DNA from: Volutella citrinella
Taxonomy: Eukaryota > Ascomycota > Sordariomycetes > Hypocreales > Nectriaceae
DNA: 64,000 bases
Direction of reading: 5' to 3'
NCBI GenBank assembly: GCA_034401135.1
Contig: JAWZSP010000009.1
Location: 1,674,001-1,738,000, forward strand
Numbering within the stretch: the first letter of the stretch is position 1; each line of letters opens with the position of its first letter. Shown here piece by piece: positions 25,333 through 36,300 of this stretch. Both the position numbers and the translations under genes were made by a program. The notes below the pieces were generated by a model that did not search any database, was not told the origin of the DNA, and saw nothing but the letters and a program-made list of their open reading frames with translations.

Positions 25333-26894
25333 GGGGCCTGTGCCGTGTCTTGGGGATGAGCGTGAGGATTGGAGTCGGGATGTAACTCTCGGCGGCGACG
25401 CTAATATTATACTATTTCATTTACTGCTTGTAGTAGGGACCGCGTTTGCGTTGCTTTGCAGTGGCAGGTCTCGTCATCACCTTCTCGGACCATGTCCGGG
25501 GTTGTCGGACTATGGCCGGGAAGAAGTTTGGGAATCCATAAGCAGCCCAGATGGCCATGTTGCCGAAGACTACGATCCAGCTCCGGCAGTGAGTGGGCCA
25601 AGATGCGTTTGTGTCGGACGACCTGCGAGACGGTTGACTCGGTTACGTAATTAGAGCAATCTCTAGATTCGGGGATAGCGCGGGTTTTGGGTAGATACAG
25701 CTTCGGGCTATGATTCGTTGTTTGAGTCGTTTGATCCCCGAGGCTTCCGCAATGCTCTACTGCAGGACACATGCATCAAGGATGTGCACGATGAAGGATG
25801 CCACATCGGCCTGTTTGTTTGATCAAGTGCTTCAAGACAGGCCTGCACCTCCTTGCTTAATCTGGCTTATCTACGGGACTTCGGGAGACGACTAGTGGAT
25901 TAGTGCTGTCGTGGACCCGTAGATCATCAAGAGAAGCTTTGCCAAGCTTTGCCAAGTGCGGCAGCCGCTCAGTGCAAGTGTGGAGGGGCGGAATTAGGGG
26001 GAGGGAGGCAAGGAGGGCCGCCGAGCGATGGCTTGGCAGGCGAATTTGATCCAGGCTGGGGATTATGCGCCCCAATCTTCCGATGGTATCTCGAATCTCC
26101 AGCCATCAAAACGATAGATTGTGGCATTTTGCTCGGTGAGCGCGGGAAGCTCGGGTTCCTGTATCTTTAACCCAAAGACCGCGCTTTCGTGCAATCAGAA
26201 TTGGTGGTGCCTCGCAATAAATGCGCCTCTTTGCGCCCCGTTGACGCCGATGATGTGAAGATTCCAGCCATCACGGTACAGAATTCTGTTAGCCTATCTT
26301 TACGTTTGGGCAATCTTTCTATTCCCATTCTGGCTACGGTATTGGTTTTCAGCTGTTGGACGCGTGTGATGCCTACTTAGCCACCCAAGGCGTTGCCCGA
26401 TTCTCCGCCCCCGCAGATCATCGGATCCTCGGCCACCTGGGATGTGACTGTAGAATCAGCTCCATGACAAATAACGGCCTCGCCTTTGGATTGAGCTGCC
26501 TTCTCCGTCTGTACTGGTTGCGGGTGGCCCGCTGTGGTAGGCCACCCAGGACAGATATTGCGTCACCATCATTCAACTCTGTGATGGGAGTGGCTGCGTC
26601 GCCGTGTGGAGCACCCCTTTTCTGAGATAGCGTTGCCGGTTATCCGTGCCGGCAACCAGACAATCATAGCAATCGCTGTTGCCGGATGGCTCAGTACTTC
26701 GTAATGGATTGCTCGCCGTTAATCACCTTCCAAATTCATTCAAAGCTCAAGACTCCTGCCGGGATCGATGCCTCCCATTCATGCGTGCGGCTGGGTTGAT
26801 GGGTCGATGATGGGGTTTGTTATATATCACATTAGCTCCGCTCCCTCGGCTGCAATCTCTCCCTCAACCATTTCAACATCCATCACAGCTAATC
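25333..26894. promoter_or_regulatory. 1.56-kb divergent intergenic region (amidohydrolase / amino-acid permease)
   Basis: No reading frame here shows a domain or signal peptide. The region serves as upstream DNA for both the minus-strand hydrolase and the plus-strand permease. Visible elements are a short tandem duplication of GCTTTGCCAA at about 25,936-25,955, several GATA/TATC cores (for example 26,625 and 26,641), a TATA-like TTATATATC at about 26,820 some 75 bp before the permease ATG, and a CT-rich stretch after it. GATA cores fit nitrogen control by AreA/NIT2-type factors, but this is inference. Confidence 0.45.
26632..26685. promoter_or_regulatory. GTTGCCGG inverted repeat with third copy
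   Basis: GTTGCCGG at 26,632-26,639 is answered by its exact complement CCGGCAAC at 26,649-26,656, and a third GTTGCCGG lies at 26,678-26,685. They stand 210-260 bp before the amino-acid permease ATG. Paired CCGG-containing sites suggest a Zn2Cys6 or other dimeric regulator, and the regulator at 29.0-30.7 kb is a natural candidate. Confidence 0.45.
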
Positions 26895-28872
26895 ATGGGT
26901 GACAACATCGAAAAAGACCAGGAACAGGTTGCGGCCAATGACAGCAGCCATGCCGTCGATGAGAAGCCCGGGCCTCTGGAGTCGACAGTGCGAGAGAAGA
27001 AGTCCTGGGCCACTCGCAATGGGCTGAATTTCGAGTCGTTTACTGGCCACGAGGATGTGGAGACTGGCACGGTGGAGCTGGAACGCACTATGAAGCCGCG
27101 CCACCTCCACATGATTGCCATTGGAGGAAGGTTAGCGCTCTTCCATCTCTGGGGATTCCGTTCCGTGGTAAACTTGGTTGCTGACTGTTGCTGAATACAG
27201 TATCGGTGCTGGCTTTTTCGTTGGTAGCGGAGCCGCCCTGCGCAATGGCGGCCCTGGCTCCGTCCTGATCGGATTCCTCATCATGGGTGTCATGATGTTC
27301 AACGTTGTCTATGCGCTGGGTGAACTCGCTGTCATGTATCCCGTCTCTGGTGCTTTCTACACGTGAGTCAATTGTCAGAGTCATCAGATCTTGAGATGCA
27401 AATCGCTAAAGTCGAGACTAGGTATGCCAACCGCTTCATTGATCCCTCTTGGGGTTTCGCTATGGGTTGGAACTACGTCATGCAGTGGGCTTTCGTGCTG
27501 CCTCTTGAACTGACAGTCTGCGGCACTGTCGTCCAGTACTGGGCTCCCCAAACCAGTGTTGCTATATGGATTAGTGTAGGCAATCACTGCAAACAACTCA
27601 AGTGGCTGAAGATGCCGAATCGTGCTGACATGCCCATTCCAGGTTTTCCTCGTTGCCATCATCATCGTCAACATTTTCGGTTCATTGGGCTACGCCGAGG
27701 AGGAGTTCTGGGCATCTCTACTCAAGCTCTCTGCTACCGTTGTTTTCATGATTGTAGCTGTAGTCCTGGTTTGCGGTGGCGGCCCCTCAGATGGTCTGTA
27801 CGGCAGTTATTGGGGTGCTCGACTCTGGTACGACCCAGGTGCCTTCCAGAACGGCTTCCGAGGCTTTTGTGGTATGTTCCAAATCTATTAAGTTACAAGT
27901 ACGCTATGTGTGGTGGCATGCTGACTTTGACTACCAGGCGTTTTTGTAACTGCTGCTTTCTCCTTCAGCGGAACAGAACTGGTTGGACTGGCTGCCGCCG
28001 AGTCGAAGAACCCTGCTCTGTCTCTTCCTGGTGCCATTAAGCAAGTCTTCTGGCGAATCACCATCTTCTACGTTGTCGGTCTTCTTCTCGTTGGTCTTTT
28101 AGTCAGCTCTACGGACGACCGTCTCCTCAACGCTGGAAACGATGACCCGAGTGCATCTCCCTTTGTCATTGCCATCGCCAACGCCAAACTAACCGGTTAC
28201 GACTCATTCATGAACGCCATCATCCTTGTTTCCGTCCTGTCTATTGGTGTGTCCTGTGTCTATGGTGGAAGCCGAACTCTTTTTGCTCTCGCCCAGCAAG
28301 GATACGCTCCCAAGTTTTTCACCTTTGTCGACAAGTCTGGCCGGCCTCTACCCGCTGTTGCCTTGATTATTGCCATGGGTCTCTTGGGATACATTAGTGT
28401 CAACGGCAAGAGCAGCACTGTCTTCACATGGTTACAGGCACTTTCCGGACTCGCGGCCTTGTTCACCTGGGGCTCCATCTGTCTGTGCCACATCCGATTC
28501 CGACGAGCTTGGAAATACCACGGCCATACTCTAGACGAGATCCCGTTCAAGGCAGCTCTCGGTGTGTGGGGTTCCTGGATGGGCCTGGGACTGAACATCA
28601 TTGTCCTCATTGCCCAGTTCTACACTGCAATCACCAACCTTGACGGTTCCATTGGCACTGCTGAGAGCTTTTTCGAGTCCTATCTCGCCGCTCCTGTGGT
28701 CATTGCCTGCTATATTGGAGCTTATATTTGGAAGCGGCAAAGCTGGTTGCACCTCAAGGACATTGATGTGGATTCTGGCCTTCGTGAACACGACTGGGAC
28801 GCTATCTGGGCAGCCCGTGCTAAGCTTGCTGCTGCGCCAGCTTGGAGGCGTGTATTGGCAGCTGTGTTTTAG
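26895..28872 (+). CDS. Amino-acid permease, YAT/GAP1-like family
   Basis: The predicted product is a 12-helix amino-acid:proton symporter of the plasma membrane. Exons 26,895-27,130, 27,201-27,362, 27,422-27,575, 27,643-27,871 and 27,938-28,872 join in frame to 571 residues, close to GAP1-family length. A hydrophilic N-terminus of about 70 residues leads into M-K-P-R-H-L-H-M-I-A-I-G-G and then S-I-G-A-G-F-F-V-G-S-G-A-A-L, the helix 1 substrate-binding signature of the family. The first intron splits the serine codon just after I-G-G. Y-P-V-S-G-A-F at the end of helix 2 and F-S-G-T-E-L in helix 6 are also typical. Start was chosen at the ATG with a CA-rich leader. Individual substrates cannot be predicted. 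Its stop is 133 bp from the stop of the convergent Zn2Cys6 gene. Confidence 0.92.
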
Positions 28873-29004
28873 CTGTGTATATGTCATGATATCAGTGCCA
28901 GGAGTGTTAGTCTTGGGTCAAAGTTGGCCATTTAGCTTGTTTGCAGGACTCGTTGTGATTCAGCAACGAGTGAGTAAATTTTAGTCAATAACAATACCAT
29001 TATA

Positions 29005-30723
29005 CTACATAAGCGGCGGGGGTGCGCCAAAGTTCTTGTAACAAAAGTACTTTGTTGTTACCCTTCTTTGACTCGTTCTTTGAGCCTGAGCCAGCAATCC
29101 TGCAAGTGATGCGACAAACAAACTCCTACTAATTGGAGTTTGTATCATTTTCAAGTTTTGGACAGCCCAGTCAGTTTCTTCCTGATGTAAACACTCAATA
29201 GCATACATAAACAGTGGTCGCAAATAACCAGGGTTTAGCATACCATCGACGACAGCGTTCCAGTCACCTTCTATAGTACTTCGAATCTCTTCCATAGCCT
29301 TCTGCGCAGCGAATAACGCAGGTGGTGGGTCTGCGAGGATTCTTCCGATTCTGATGACCTCGGTAAAATACATTGCGCGACAGACTCCAACAAGAGAAAT
29401 CAGTCGCTCAGCAATTGTGTGGCTGAAATGCTCTCGAACCTCTTCCGGGCGCAGTCTAAGTGGACCTGGCCGGTTCTCCCAAAGTTGGGCCATTTGCTCT
29501 TTTAGGCCAGTTAGGATAAGTGTGACTTCTGCTTGGTCGAGTGGAGTGATCCGAGAGCGGTGATAATGGCTCGTTTCTACAGTTTGGCGAGATATATTTT
29601 GAACTTTCAGGAAGAAAGCGAAGACAGGAGAGGCTGCAATGTCATATATAAAGTCAGATGGATCGCCGCTATGATCCAGGTCAGGGAGATCCTGAACATC
29701 TGACTCCTTATAGTAACAGCACATCAATCCAAGAACAGGTTCTGGAAGGAGCCCAGTATTCCCTGCTACCTTGGTTGCTGTATGTAGGAGCTTCATCCAG
29801 GCAATAAGGCGGATCGAGATTGGTGAATATTGACCGTTCTTTAGCCAAACCTCGAATCTTGGTATGAAGAGCCCATTGAAAAGAGTCGGACAAGTGTTGT
29901 CCTCATTTGGAAGGGTCGTGAGGGACAGAGAGATGAGAAATGCCACAATAAGCACGGTATGAAAGTCGGTAGATTCGCTCGCCAGCATCGAGCCGTAGGT
30001 GGCAATAGCCGCTTGATGTAAGGACAATGCGTGGCCCATTGGCATCCGGTTCGCCTGGGCGCGGTGGATCGCTTGTAGACCGAGAATGGCGGTGGCTATA
30101 GACGCCTCCTCGGTTGCCGTTTTAGCGACGTATTTCTTCATGCGCTCCCAGTTGTTTTGATCAAAGGGCGATATGAAGGGCGAGTCCACTTCTTGACGGA
30201 AGTAAGTAAAATTTGTGGCGGGGGTAAGAATATCCGATTCCATTGATAGATCCTCGGTCAAGATCATATAGATGTATTCGGATATCAAATGAATACGAGC
30301 ATATTGTGATTCGGGCCCATGGCTTTCCTGGGTCGCTCCAGTCTCAGGTGTATCAGTATGCAGGGCTTCAGAACTTGTTGCCTCTGGCGTGGCCTCACAG
30401 TCTAGCTGTGGTCCAAGGCCATTGCCTTCATGCGGAGTCTCAGTGTTGGTTACACATTCATCAGGTGTTGCCTCGGTAAGAAGGCATGGCGTAGTCAGCA
30501 GGGGTTTGGGTGCACGATAGACGCAGACTCTCTTGAGCTTGGTGCACTTTTGGCAACGCGGTCGCTGCTCATCGCATTTCACCTTGCGGCTTCTGCAAGT
30601 CAGGCATCCCGTCCGGACACGACCTCGACGAGGCTTGGCTGCTGGTTGCTGGACCAGTTGCCCTTCTGATTCAGCATTGCTCGGATGAGACGGTTCGGCT
30701 GGTGTCGGCGAATTGTCTGCCAT
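29005..30723 (-). CDS. Zn2Cys6 transcription factor
   Basis: This is a single-exon gene for 572 residues. The N-terminal Zn(II)2Cys6 cluster is complete: Cys40-x2-Cys43-x6-Cys50-x6-Cys57-x2-Cys60-x6-Cys67, preceded by a basic R-R-G-R-V-R stretch and followed by a Pro/Thr/Glu-rich linker. The remainder (about 140-560) is helical and resembles the fungal-specific middle region of such regulators, without a clear leucine zipper. It should be a nuclear DNA-binding regulator. Being convergent with the amino-acid permease and divergent from the DUF1868 gene, it may control one of them; targets are not shown by the sequence. The length and lack of introns are unremarkable. Confidence 0.9.
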   Translation of the reverse strand: MADNSPTPAEPSHPSNAESEGQLVQQPAAKPRRGRVRTGCLTCRSRKVKCDEQRPRCQKCTKLKRVCVYRAPKPLLTTPCLLTEATPDECVTNTETPHEGNGLGPQLDCEATPEATSSEALHTDTPETGATQESHGPESQYARIHLISEYIYMILTEDLSMESDILTPATNFTYFRQEVDSPFISPFDQNNWERMKKYVAKTATEEASIATAILGLQAIHRAQANRMPMGHALSLHQAAIATYGSMLASESTDFHTVLIVAFLISLSLTTLPNEDNTCPTLFNGLFIPRFEVWLKNGQYSPISIRLIAWMKLLHTATKVAGNTGLLPEPVLGLMCCYYKESDVQDLPDLDHSGDPSDFIYDIAASPVFAFFLKVQNISRQTVETSHYHRSRITPLDQAEVTLILTGLKEQMAQLWENRPGPLRLRPEEVREHFSHTIAERLISLVGVCRAMYFTEVIRIGRILADPPPALFAAQKAMEEIRSTIEGDWNAVVDGMLNPGYLRPLFMYAIECLHQEETDWAVQNLKMIQTPISRSLFVASLAGLLAQAQRTSQRRVTTKYFCYKNFGAPPPLM

Positions 30724-31450
30724 GGATGTTGCACGGTGGAGTCAATGACTTGTGGAATAGTGATTAATGATACAATCGACGATAAGGAATCTCCGTAGGC
30801 AAGAAGAATGGACAGAAGCGACAGGAATTATCGGCAGCTCGTCGTCTCGGGTCGACGAGCTTGGCTGGAAGAAGGAATCGAGAAGAGTCAAATGTGGACA
30901 TGGGCAAAAGTGGGATGTGTCGGCAAAAGTGGATTATGTCGGCAATGGTCGCTCAATCGTGTTTGCTAAATGGGGGCACGTGTGTCGTGGATGCCACTAA
31001 ATCCGCAACGGAGCAGCGAATTTGCTGGCTCTGCAAATCATCTTCAGGGCTCCATGACGGACGTAGTCCAACCGACCTAGTCTAAAAGGTAGGCTAAGCT
31101 TCAAAATGACTCGACCAAACCCACCAGCAAACCCGTAACTCGCCATCGCTTACAGATTACCAGTCGGCTATAGATAAGCGCAACCGAATACATGTGTTTA
31201 TTCTTTAGCGAATAAGCCTCACTCACTCCCGTTACCGGCTACGAAATGGCAGCACACTGCATTGAAGCCACACATCTAACGACCATATAGGGCCTCTGAA
31301 GACTTTGAACCATTTATTTCTTGTGATAAGTCCAGCTCTGGCTGTATTTGGCCCCTCGAATTTGAACCATACTCCGTTCGGATGCCCCAATGGTTCAGCA
31401 ACTCCTCCTTGAAACATTCTTTAAACAATCCTAAAGACTGCGCAACAAAA
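30724..31450. promoter_or_regulatory. Divergent promoter region (Zn2Cys6 gene / DUF1868 gene)
   Basis: These 730 bp lie between two divergently transcribed genes and contain no supported gene. A short palindrome GTCGACGAGC / GCTCGTCG sits at about 30,837-30,861 (GCTCGTCGTCTCGGGTCGACGAGC). I see no tRNA or other RNA gene here. Confidence 0.35.
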
Positions 31451-32206
31451 ATGGCCCCATCAGCTGAGACGGCCTCCGCCTCCGCCTCCGCCCCGCGAAC
31501 CACCACTACGTATCCGACAGGGGTTCCCTCCAAGTTCTCACCAGAAGGTGCTGTGCAGCCATTCATCGGCAACACCATCGTATGCCACTTGCCTGCTGAT
31601 TGCCCACTCCTGCCGGGCATGCGAGCCTACTACGATGCCATTGCCTCCAGCCCGCTACTGGCCAAGGCCATTCATCTCCTGCCCCAGGAATCGTGGCATA
31701 TGACCATCTTCATTGGAGTAAATGTGCATGATCGAGAGCCCGGGTACTGGCCAAAGGGCAAGGAGCAGCAATCCCTGGGAGAGTGTAATGAGGAATTCTC
31801 GCATAAACTACGAAACTTTGGCCGTCAGTTGAAATCTGAAGGACTGGCGCCTCCGTATCGCATGAAAGTTCGCGGTGCCAGCCCTGTCATCGTTGGCATC
31901 GAACTCGGCGTCGATACTACGACAGCCGAGGACCAGGAGCGCATGAGGCGACTGAGAGATAGGCTGGCCGAGATACTCGGGTTCGCATTGCCGAACCATG
32001 TCGAGTACGACTTTCACATCACCATGGCCTACCTGCTGCGACATTTGGACACGAGTCAAAAGGAGGAGCTGGAGAAGATCACCAAGGAGCACAGCCCGTC
32101 GTTCCAAAAGGAGTTTGTTCTTGGAGCGCCCGAATTCTGTACCCATGACACTCTGCATGCATTCCCAAGAGTACTGTACATGAGTGAGGATGAGAAGGAT
32201 TCGTGA
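31451..32206 (+). CDS. 2H phosphoesterase superfamily protein (DUF1868)
   Basis: The single-exon product of 251 residues fits the DUF1868 branch of the 2H (two-histidine) phosphoesterases, relatives of RNA ligase-like cyclic phosphodiesterases. Both catalytic motifs are present: His83-x-Thr85 in W-H-M-T-I-F and His189-x-Thr191 in D-F-H-I-T-M-A-Y. The S/T/A-rich first 25 residues are low in complexity. An in-frame upstream ATG at 31,382 would add 23 residues; I prefer 31,451 because the A-rich context (ACAAAAATG) is better. No signal peptide is visible, so it is probably cytosolic. The likely chemistry is hydrolysis of a cyclic phosphate or phosphodiester in RNA or a nucleotide; the fungal substrate is not known. 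Confidence 0.87.
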   Translation: MAPSAETASASASAPRTTTTYPTGVPSKFSPEGAVQPFIGNTIVCHLPADCPLLPGMRAYYDAIASSPLLAKAIHLLPQESWHMTIFIGVNVHDREPGYWPKGKEQQSLGECNEEFSHKLRNFGRQLKSEGLAPPYRMKVRGASPVIVGIELGVDTTTAEDQERMRRLRDRLAEILGFALPNHVEYDFHITMAYLLRHLDTSQKEELEKITKEHSPSFQKEFVLGAPEFCTHDTLHAFPRVLYMSEDEKDS

Positions 32207-32991
32207 AGCTATGCGGATAGTTACCTCGGGCTTAATACAATAATTAGATGCTATGAAAGGTTCAGAGCTGCCTATGCATGCCCCTTGCCTGCTTTGTTAT
32301 AGCACACCTGTAATCCTCACTTCCGTGCTATTCCTCAAGTTCCTATGTAGAGTAATCCCAATGGCCCATTCGCAGTTCATCGGCTTTCCAGCTGAACAGA
32401 ACATCCGACTGGCTAGATGGTCTTTTCCTCCTTTGACCATAAACTTTTATGGTTAGAGACACGGGGACGAAATGGAGTGGGCGAGTGGAAACATTGTGGA
32501 ATGACAGTGGGCCGCTCGACCCATATCCTGGCGAGCGGCTCGGCTACCGATAAGACGCCTCGCTTGGAGATAAGGCCCCCTAATCCTTTTGGCAACTACC
32601 CGACCCCAATACAGCATGGCACGTACCTGATAGCGCCGCGCCCACGGGACGTCCCCACGGGGCTTGGGATTTACTCATCGGCAAAAGGCCGAGTGATAAA
32701 TTTTACCCCAGATAGAGCCAAATTATACCAGATCACACGTTTTGCATTCTTCGTCGCCAATGGTCGGTCGACCGCACGTGGTCGTGGAACGGTAATAGCG
32801 TTCATACGGTATTGGCCGCTTGTCGATATACGACAACAAGTCACCTCACCCTCAGGGCATAACGAACTACAAAAAGACGTCCATCGGATGAATGAGTCTC
32901 GGAACAGCGGCCATATCCATACTGCGAACAAACTCTCATCGACCGTCATATCCAAGTCTCTCAATTGGGGGCCCAACTCTTCACCAAAGAC
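32207..32991 (+). promoter_or_regulatory. Upstream region of sugar transporter with CGGTCGACCG and CACGTG
   Basis: No gene is supported in this gap; the long open frame through it lacks domain character and overlaps the transporter in another frame. At 32,765-32,774 there is the perfect palindrome CGGTCGACCG (CGG-N4-CCG), followed directly by CACGTG at 32,775-32,780. The first is a plausible Zn2Cys6 site and the second an E-box for bHLH factors, about 220 bp before the ATG. Their action is inferred. Confidence 0.45.
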
Positions 32992-34856
32992 ATGGCCAAT
33001 CCGGACGCAACTAGCTCTTACGAAAAAGGGCGCCCAACAGATTTGGTCGAAGACCAAAATGCGCAAATCCAAAATGCCAAAGACGCCAACGACCAAGAGC
33101 ACAACCTCACGTTCCGGGATGCCATCAAGCTCTATCCTAGGAGCGTCATGTGGAGTGTTGCGTTCTCGACTATGATCATCATGGAGGGCTACGACACGAA
33201 GCTGATGGGAACTTTGTTCGCCCAACCAACATTCCAGAAAGCGTACGGCAAAATGGGCAGCAACGGCAAGTACCAGGTGCCAGCAGCATGGCAAGCTGGT
33301 CTGATCAATGGGTCAGCTGTCGGCCAGCTCATCGGTCTGTTGATTGCAGGACATGTGAGCGAGCGTTTTGGGTTTCGCAAGACAGCTATTGGGGGAATGA
33401 TAGTCACTATTGGATGCATCTTCATTACCTTTTTTGCATCCAGTCTTCAGGTACTCCTTGTGGGCCAAATTCTGTTCGGTACGTTTGTCGTTCTACTTCT
33501 ATCTGCCAAAGCCAGGCTGACTGACGCCCATGCCAGGAATCCCGCTTGGGCTCTTCCAGACGATTCCTGTTATCTACGCTCTCGAGATTTCACCATTGTG
33601 CCTTCGCGCCTACCTGACAAACTATGTCACATTATGCTGGGTAGGTTACCAATGACTGGCTTCCTCGGTGAGAACTACGAGCTGACATTCTGTATTGTAG
33701 GCCTTTGGCCAGCTTACTTGCACCGGCGTGCTTCGAGGCTTCTTGGAGACGGAAACACAGTGGGCCTACAGAATTCCGTTTGCGCTACAGTAAGTCCATC
33801 TGGAGTCTTGCTCGTGTCTTGGATCAAAATTTGACCATGACTTGACAGATGGGTATGGCCGGTCATCATGATTCCAATCCTCTTTTGCGCTCCCGAATCC
33901 CCCTGGTGGCTTGTGCGAAAGGGTCGTCCAGAGGATGCCAGAGCGGTACTCAAACGTATCATTTCTCCCCAAAACATCCAATACAACATCGATCAACAAA
34001 TCGCCCTCATGGAAGTCACGATCGAACAGGAGCGGAAGATGAACTCGGAAACAACTTACAAGGCATGCTTCCAGGGCACAAACCTTCGACGGACACTGGT
34101 CGGCATTGGAATCTACGTTATTCAAACTGCCAACGGGAACCCTCTCCGGGGATGGTCGACTTATTTCTTTCAACAAGCTGGAATGCCTACTACCGAAGCG
34201 TTCAACATGACTATTGTTGGGTTCGCCCTGGCTATAGCAGGCGGAGTCTCCTCGGTGAGTTTAATGGATGGCGGTATCAAGGCAAGGTGAACTGGCTAGC
34301 TAACCATATCATGATATAGCTGTTTCTCCTCCCTATTGCTGGTCGACGGACACTCTACGTTTGGAGTCTTGCACTAATGCTTGCCATGATGATCATCATC
34401 GGTGCTCTTGGTATACCGCAAGCAGCATCTCCCAACTCTGCATATGCATGGGGAATAGGTTCCACCTTGGTTATTTCCTCCTTCCTGTTCTACGCTACCA
34501 TTGGGCCTCTGACCAACACTTTGTGCGGCGAGATTCCTACTGTTATTCTGCGCAGCAAGTCTGTTGTTCTCGCGCGTTGGGTGTACACCGTGTCAGCCGT
34601 CATCGCTGCCGTTCTCACCCCTTACCAGCTTAATCCCACTGCATGGAACTGGGGGGCCAAGACGGGCTTTTTCTACGCTGGAGGGTGTCTGCTTTCCGTC
34701 ACATTTGCCTTCTTCTTTGTGCCTGAGACCAAGGACCGTACGACTGCGGAAATTGACGCCCTGTACGAACGCAAAGTCTCGGAACGTCATTTCGCAAGGA
34801 CAACTGTTGATGTTGTTGAGGCTTTGCATGGCGAGCTGCAGGATAAGGAGGTCTGA
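32992..34856 (+). CDS. MFS sugar transporter, alpha-glucoside/maltose-permease-like
   Basis: Five exons (32,992-33,478, 33,537-33,640, 33,701-33,789, 33,849-34,254, 34,320-34,856) give 540 residues, the usual length of fungal sugar porters. Helix 1 contains S-V-A-F-S-T-x-I-I-M-E-G-Y-D-T, the pattern of maltose/alpha-glucoside permease relatives. Further sugar-porter signatures are G-x-x-S-E-R-F-G-F-R-K between helices 2 and 3, P-E-S-P-W-W-L-V-R-K-G-R before the central loop, and V-P-E-T-K-D-R-T after helix 12. Central loop length is normal. ATG 32,992 is the first in-frame ATG before the hydrophilic N-terminus. The likely role is proton-coupled uptake of a di- or oligosaccharide; hexose, polyol or quinate cannot be excluded. 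Confidence 0.9.
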
Positions 34857-35305
34857 AACACGGAGTGCAAGGAGGGGAAGACCCCCCAACCTTCCGCCTC
34901 GGTCTGCAGAAGAGGGTCAACTTCGCATTGGTCGTATCTTGGATGTATGGGAAGTAGCACAGGAGAGAAGGACAAACAACTGCGACACGGCTTACTGTGT
35001 TTGCTATATGTTTGAGGGTAGGGTGTTACCAGAACGTAGCTAGCTGTATTAATAGAATGCTTGTGGTTTGCTTTACTAGCCAGAATGCCATTAAAATGGG
35101 AGACACGGCCATCGCCTCCATAGTAGTCGTGATGCCCCCTGGAGCACTTGTGGTAAGTTATCAACACGAAACAATCTGCGATCCAAGAATGACACAATAC
35201 CTGGCATTTAACCTCACTCATCCCAGCAGAAATATACCACGCTGCATAGCAAGTCGTCGAAAGAGGTTTCTTAGATAGAGGGCAAACTATACTACGATTA
35301 TTTCT
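34857..35305. other. Convergent intergenic gap, nothing recognised
   Basis: The 450 bp between the converging transporter and phosphatase genes show no gene, repeat or RNA that I can recognise. They probably hold the two 3' untranslated regions. Confidence 0.6.
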
Positions 35306-36300
35306 TTACATTGTAGGAGGCCCATAGGACGACCTGTCCTCTCCAATAACTTCCCAAAACTTCTCCACAAACTCCCTCTGCCCCTCGGCGGCTGGCCGTA
35401 CCGCCAGATATCTCCGATTGTCCACTGAAGGATTCCAGCCTTCCGGGTGGCCATCTGCCATGATTCCTCCGGCTTCTACCAGAATGCACCATGCAGCAGC
35501 AACATCCCAAGCCCAGTTCCCACACTCCCAGAAGGCGTCTTGCTGGCCTGCTGCAACACGACAGATAGTGATGGCGGCTGACCCCGTACATCGAAGGGAA
35601 TTCACAAACTGCCCACCAGTTGCGGCAGTGCGCGCCAGCGTCGTGAAGACTTTGAGATTGAGCTCGAAATTGGGACCTTGCCTATCACTACCCCATTCTA
35701 TTCCCACACAGGCTGGTCCAAGGCCATGGAGCGGAGGCGGGGGGGACGAGAGGGGAAGTTTGAGCATTTCTCCTCTGCTGGTGGGATTGCGGGCGAAAGC
35801 CCCAGAGCCCTTGGCGGCCGCCCAGAGTTCATTGAGAAAGGGGTTATACACGACGCCCACAGCGGCAGTTTTGTCGATTACAAGGCCAATCGAGACGCAT
35901 ACAGCAGGGAATCCGTGGACAAAGTTGGACGTGCCGTCGATGGGGTCCACGATGAAGGTTGGCGATGAGGTTAGCTGAACGCCAAGCTTGTACGTCTCTT
36001 CACCGATGAATAGGAAGGTTGGGTATTTAGCGGCAAGGCGGGTCTGAATGAAGTGCTCGACTGCCTGATCAGTCTCCGTGACAATGTCGGCGGCTGGGTG
36101 GGCTGTTAGTTGTGTATGATATGATACCCCACGCGTTCCAAGTCGCCAAAAGACCTACTATTCTTCTTGCTTGTGAATGTGCGTGACAAAGGTTGAGCAC
36201 GGAGAATCAGCTGGCCTGCGTCTTGTGCCAAGTCGATTAGATCATCTCGAATACTCTGCAGCTCCTGGTCTGCCATTGGAAAGGCTGGAGTATCGCGCAT
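35306..36300 (-). CDS. Inositol monophosphatase family protein (QutG/IMPase-like)
   Basis: Two exons, 36,159-36,300 and 35,306-36,102, separated by a 56-bp intron (GTAGGT..ACAG), give 312 residues, normal for the family. Metal-binding motifs are intact: G-E-E after the second helix region, V-D-P-I-D-G-T-S-N-F at about residues 98-107, and W-A-W-D-V-A-A-A-W at about 245-253, which supply the acidic residues for Mg2+ and phosphate cleavage. The enzyme would release phosphate from inositol phosphates or related sugar/nucleotide phosphates in the cytosol. QutG relatives are known from quinate gene clusters, but no quinate dehydrogenase or dehydratase is present here, so that role is not supported. 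A second in-frame ATG at 36,276 may be the true start. It is convergent with the sugar transporter. Confidence 0.9.

Noticed and set aside
31330..31430. A tRNA gene on the minus strand, suggested by GGTTCAAATTC
   Set aside because: The flanking bases do not form a T-stem, and no acceptor stem or D-arm can be paired.
32417..33175. A 252-residue plus-strand open frame
   Set aside because: It overlaps the first exon of the sugar transporter in another frame and has no domain; the transporter explains the region.
35306..36300. A quinate-utilisation cluster (QutG next to a permease)
   Set aside because: The permease has alpha-glucoside-type motifs and no quinate dehydrogenase, dehydroquinase or repressor is present.
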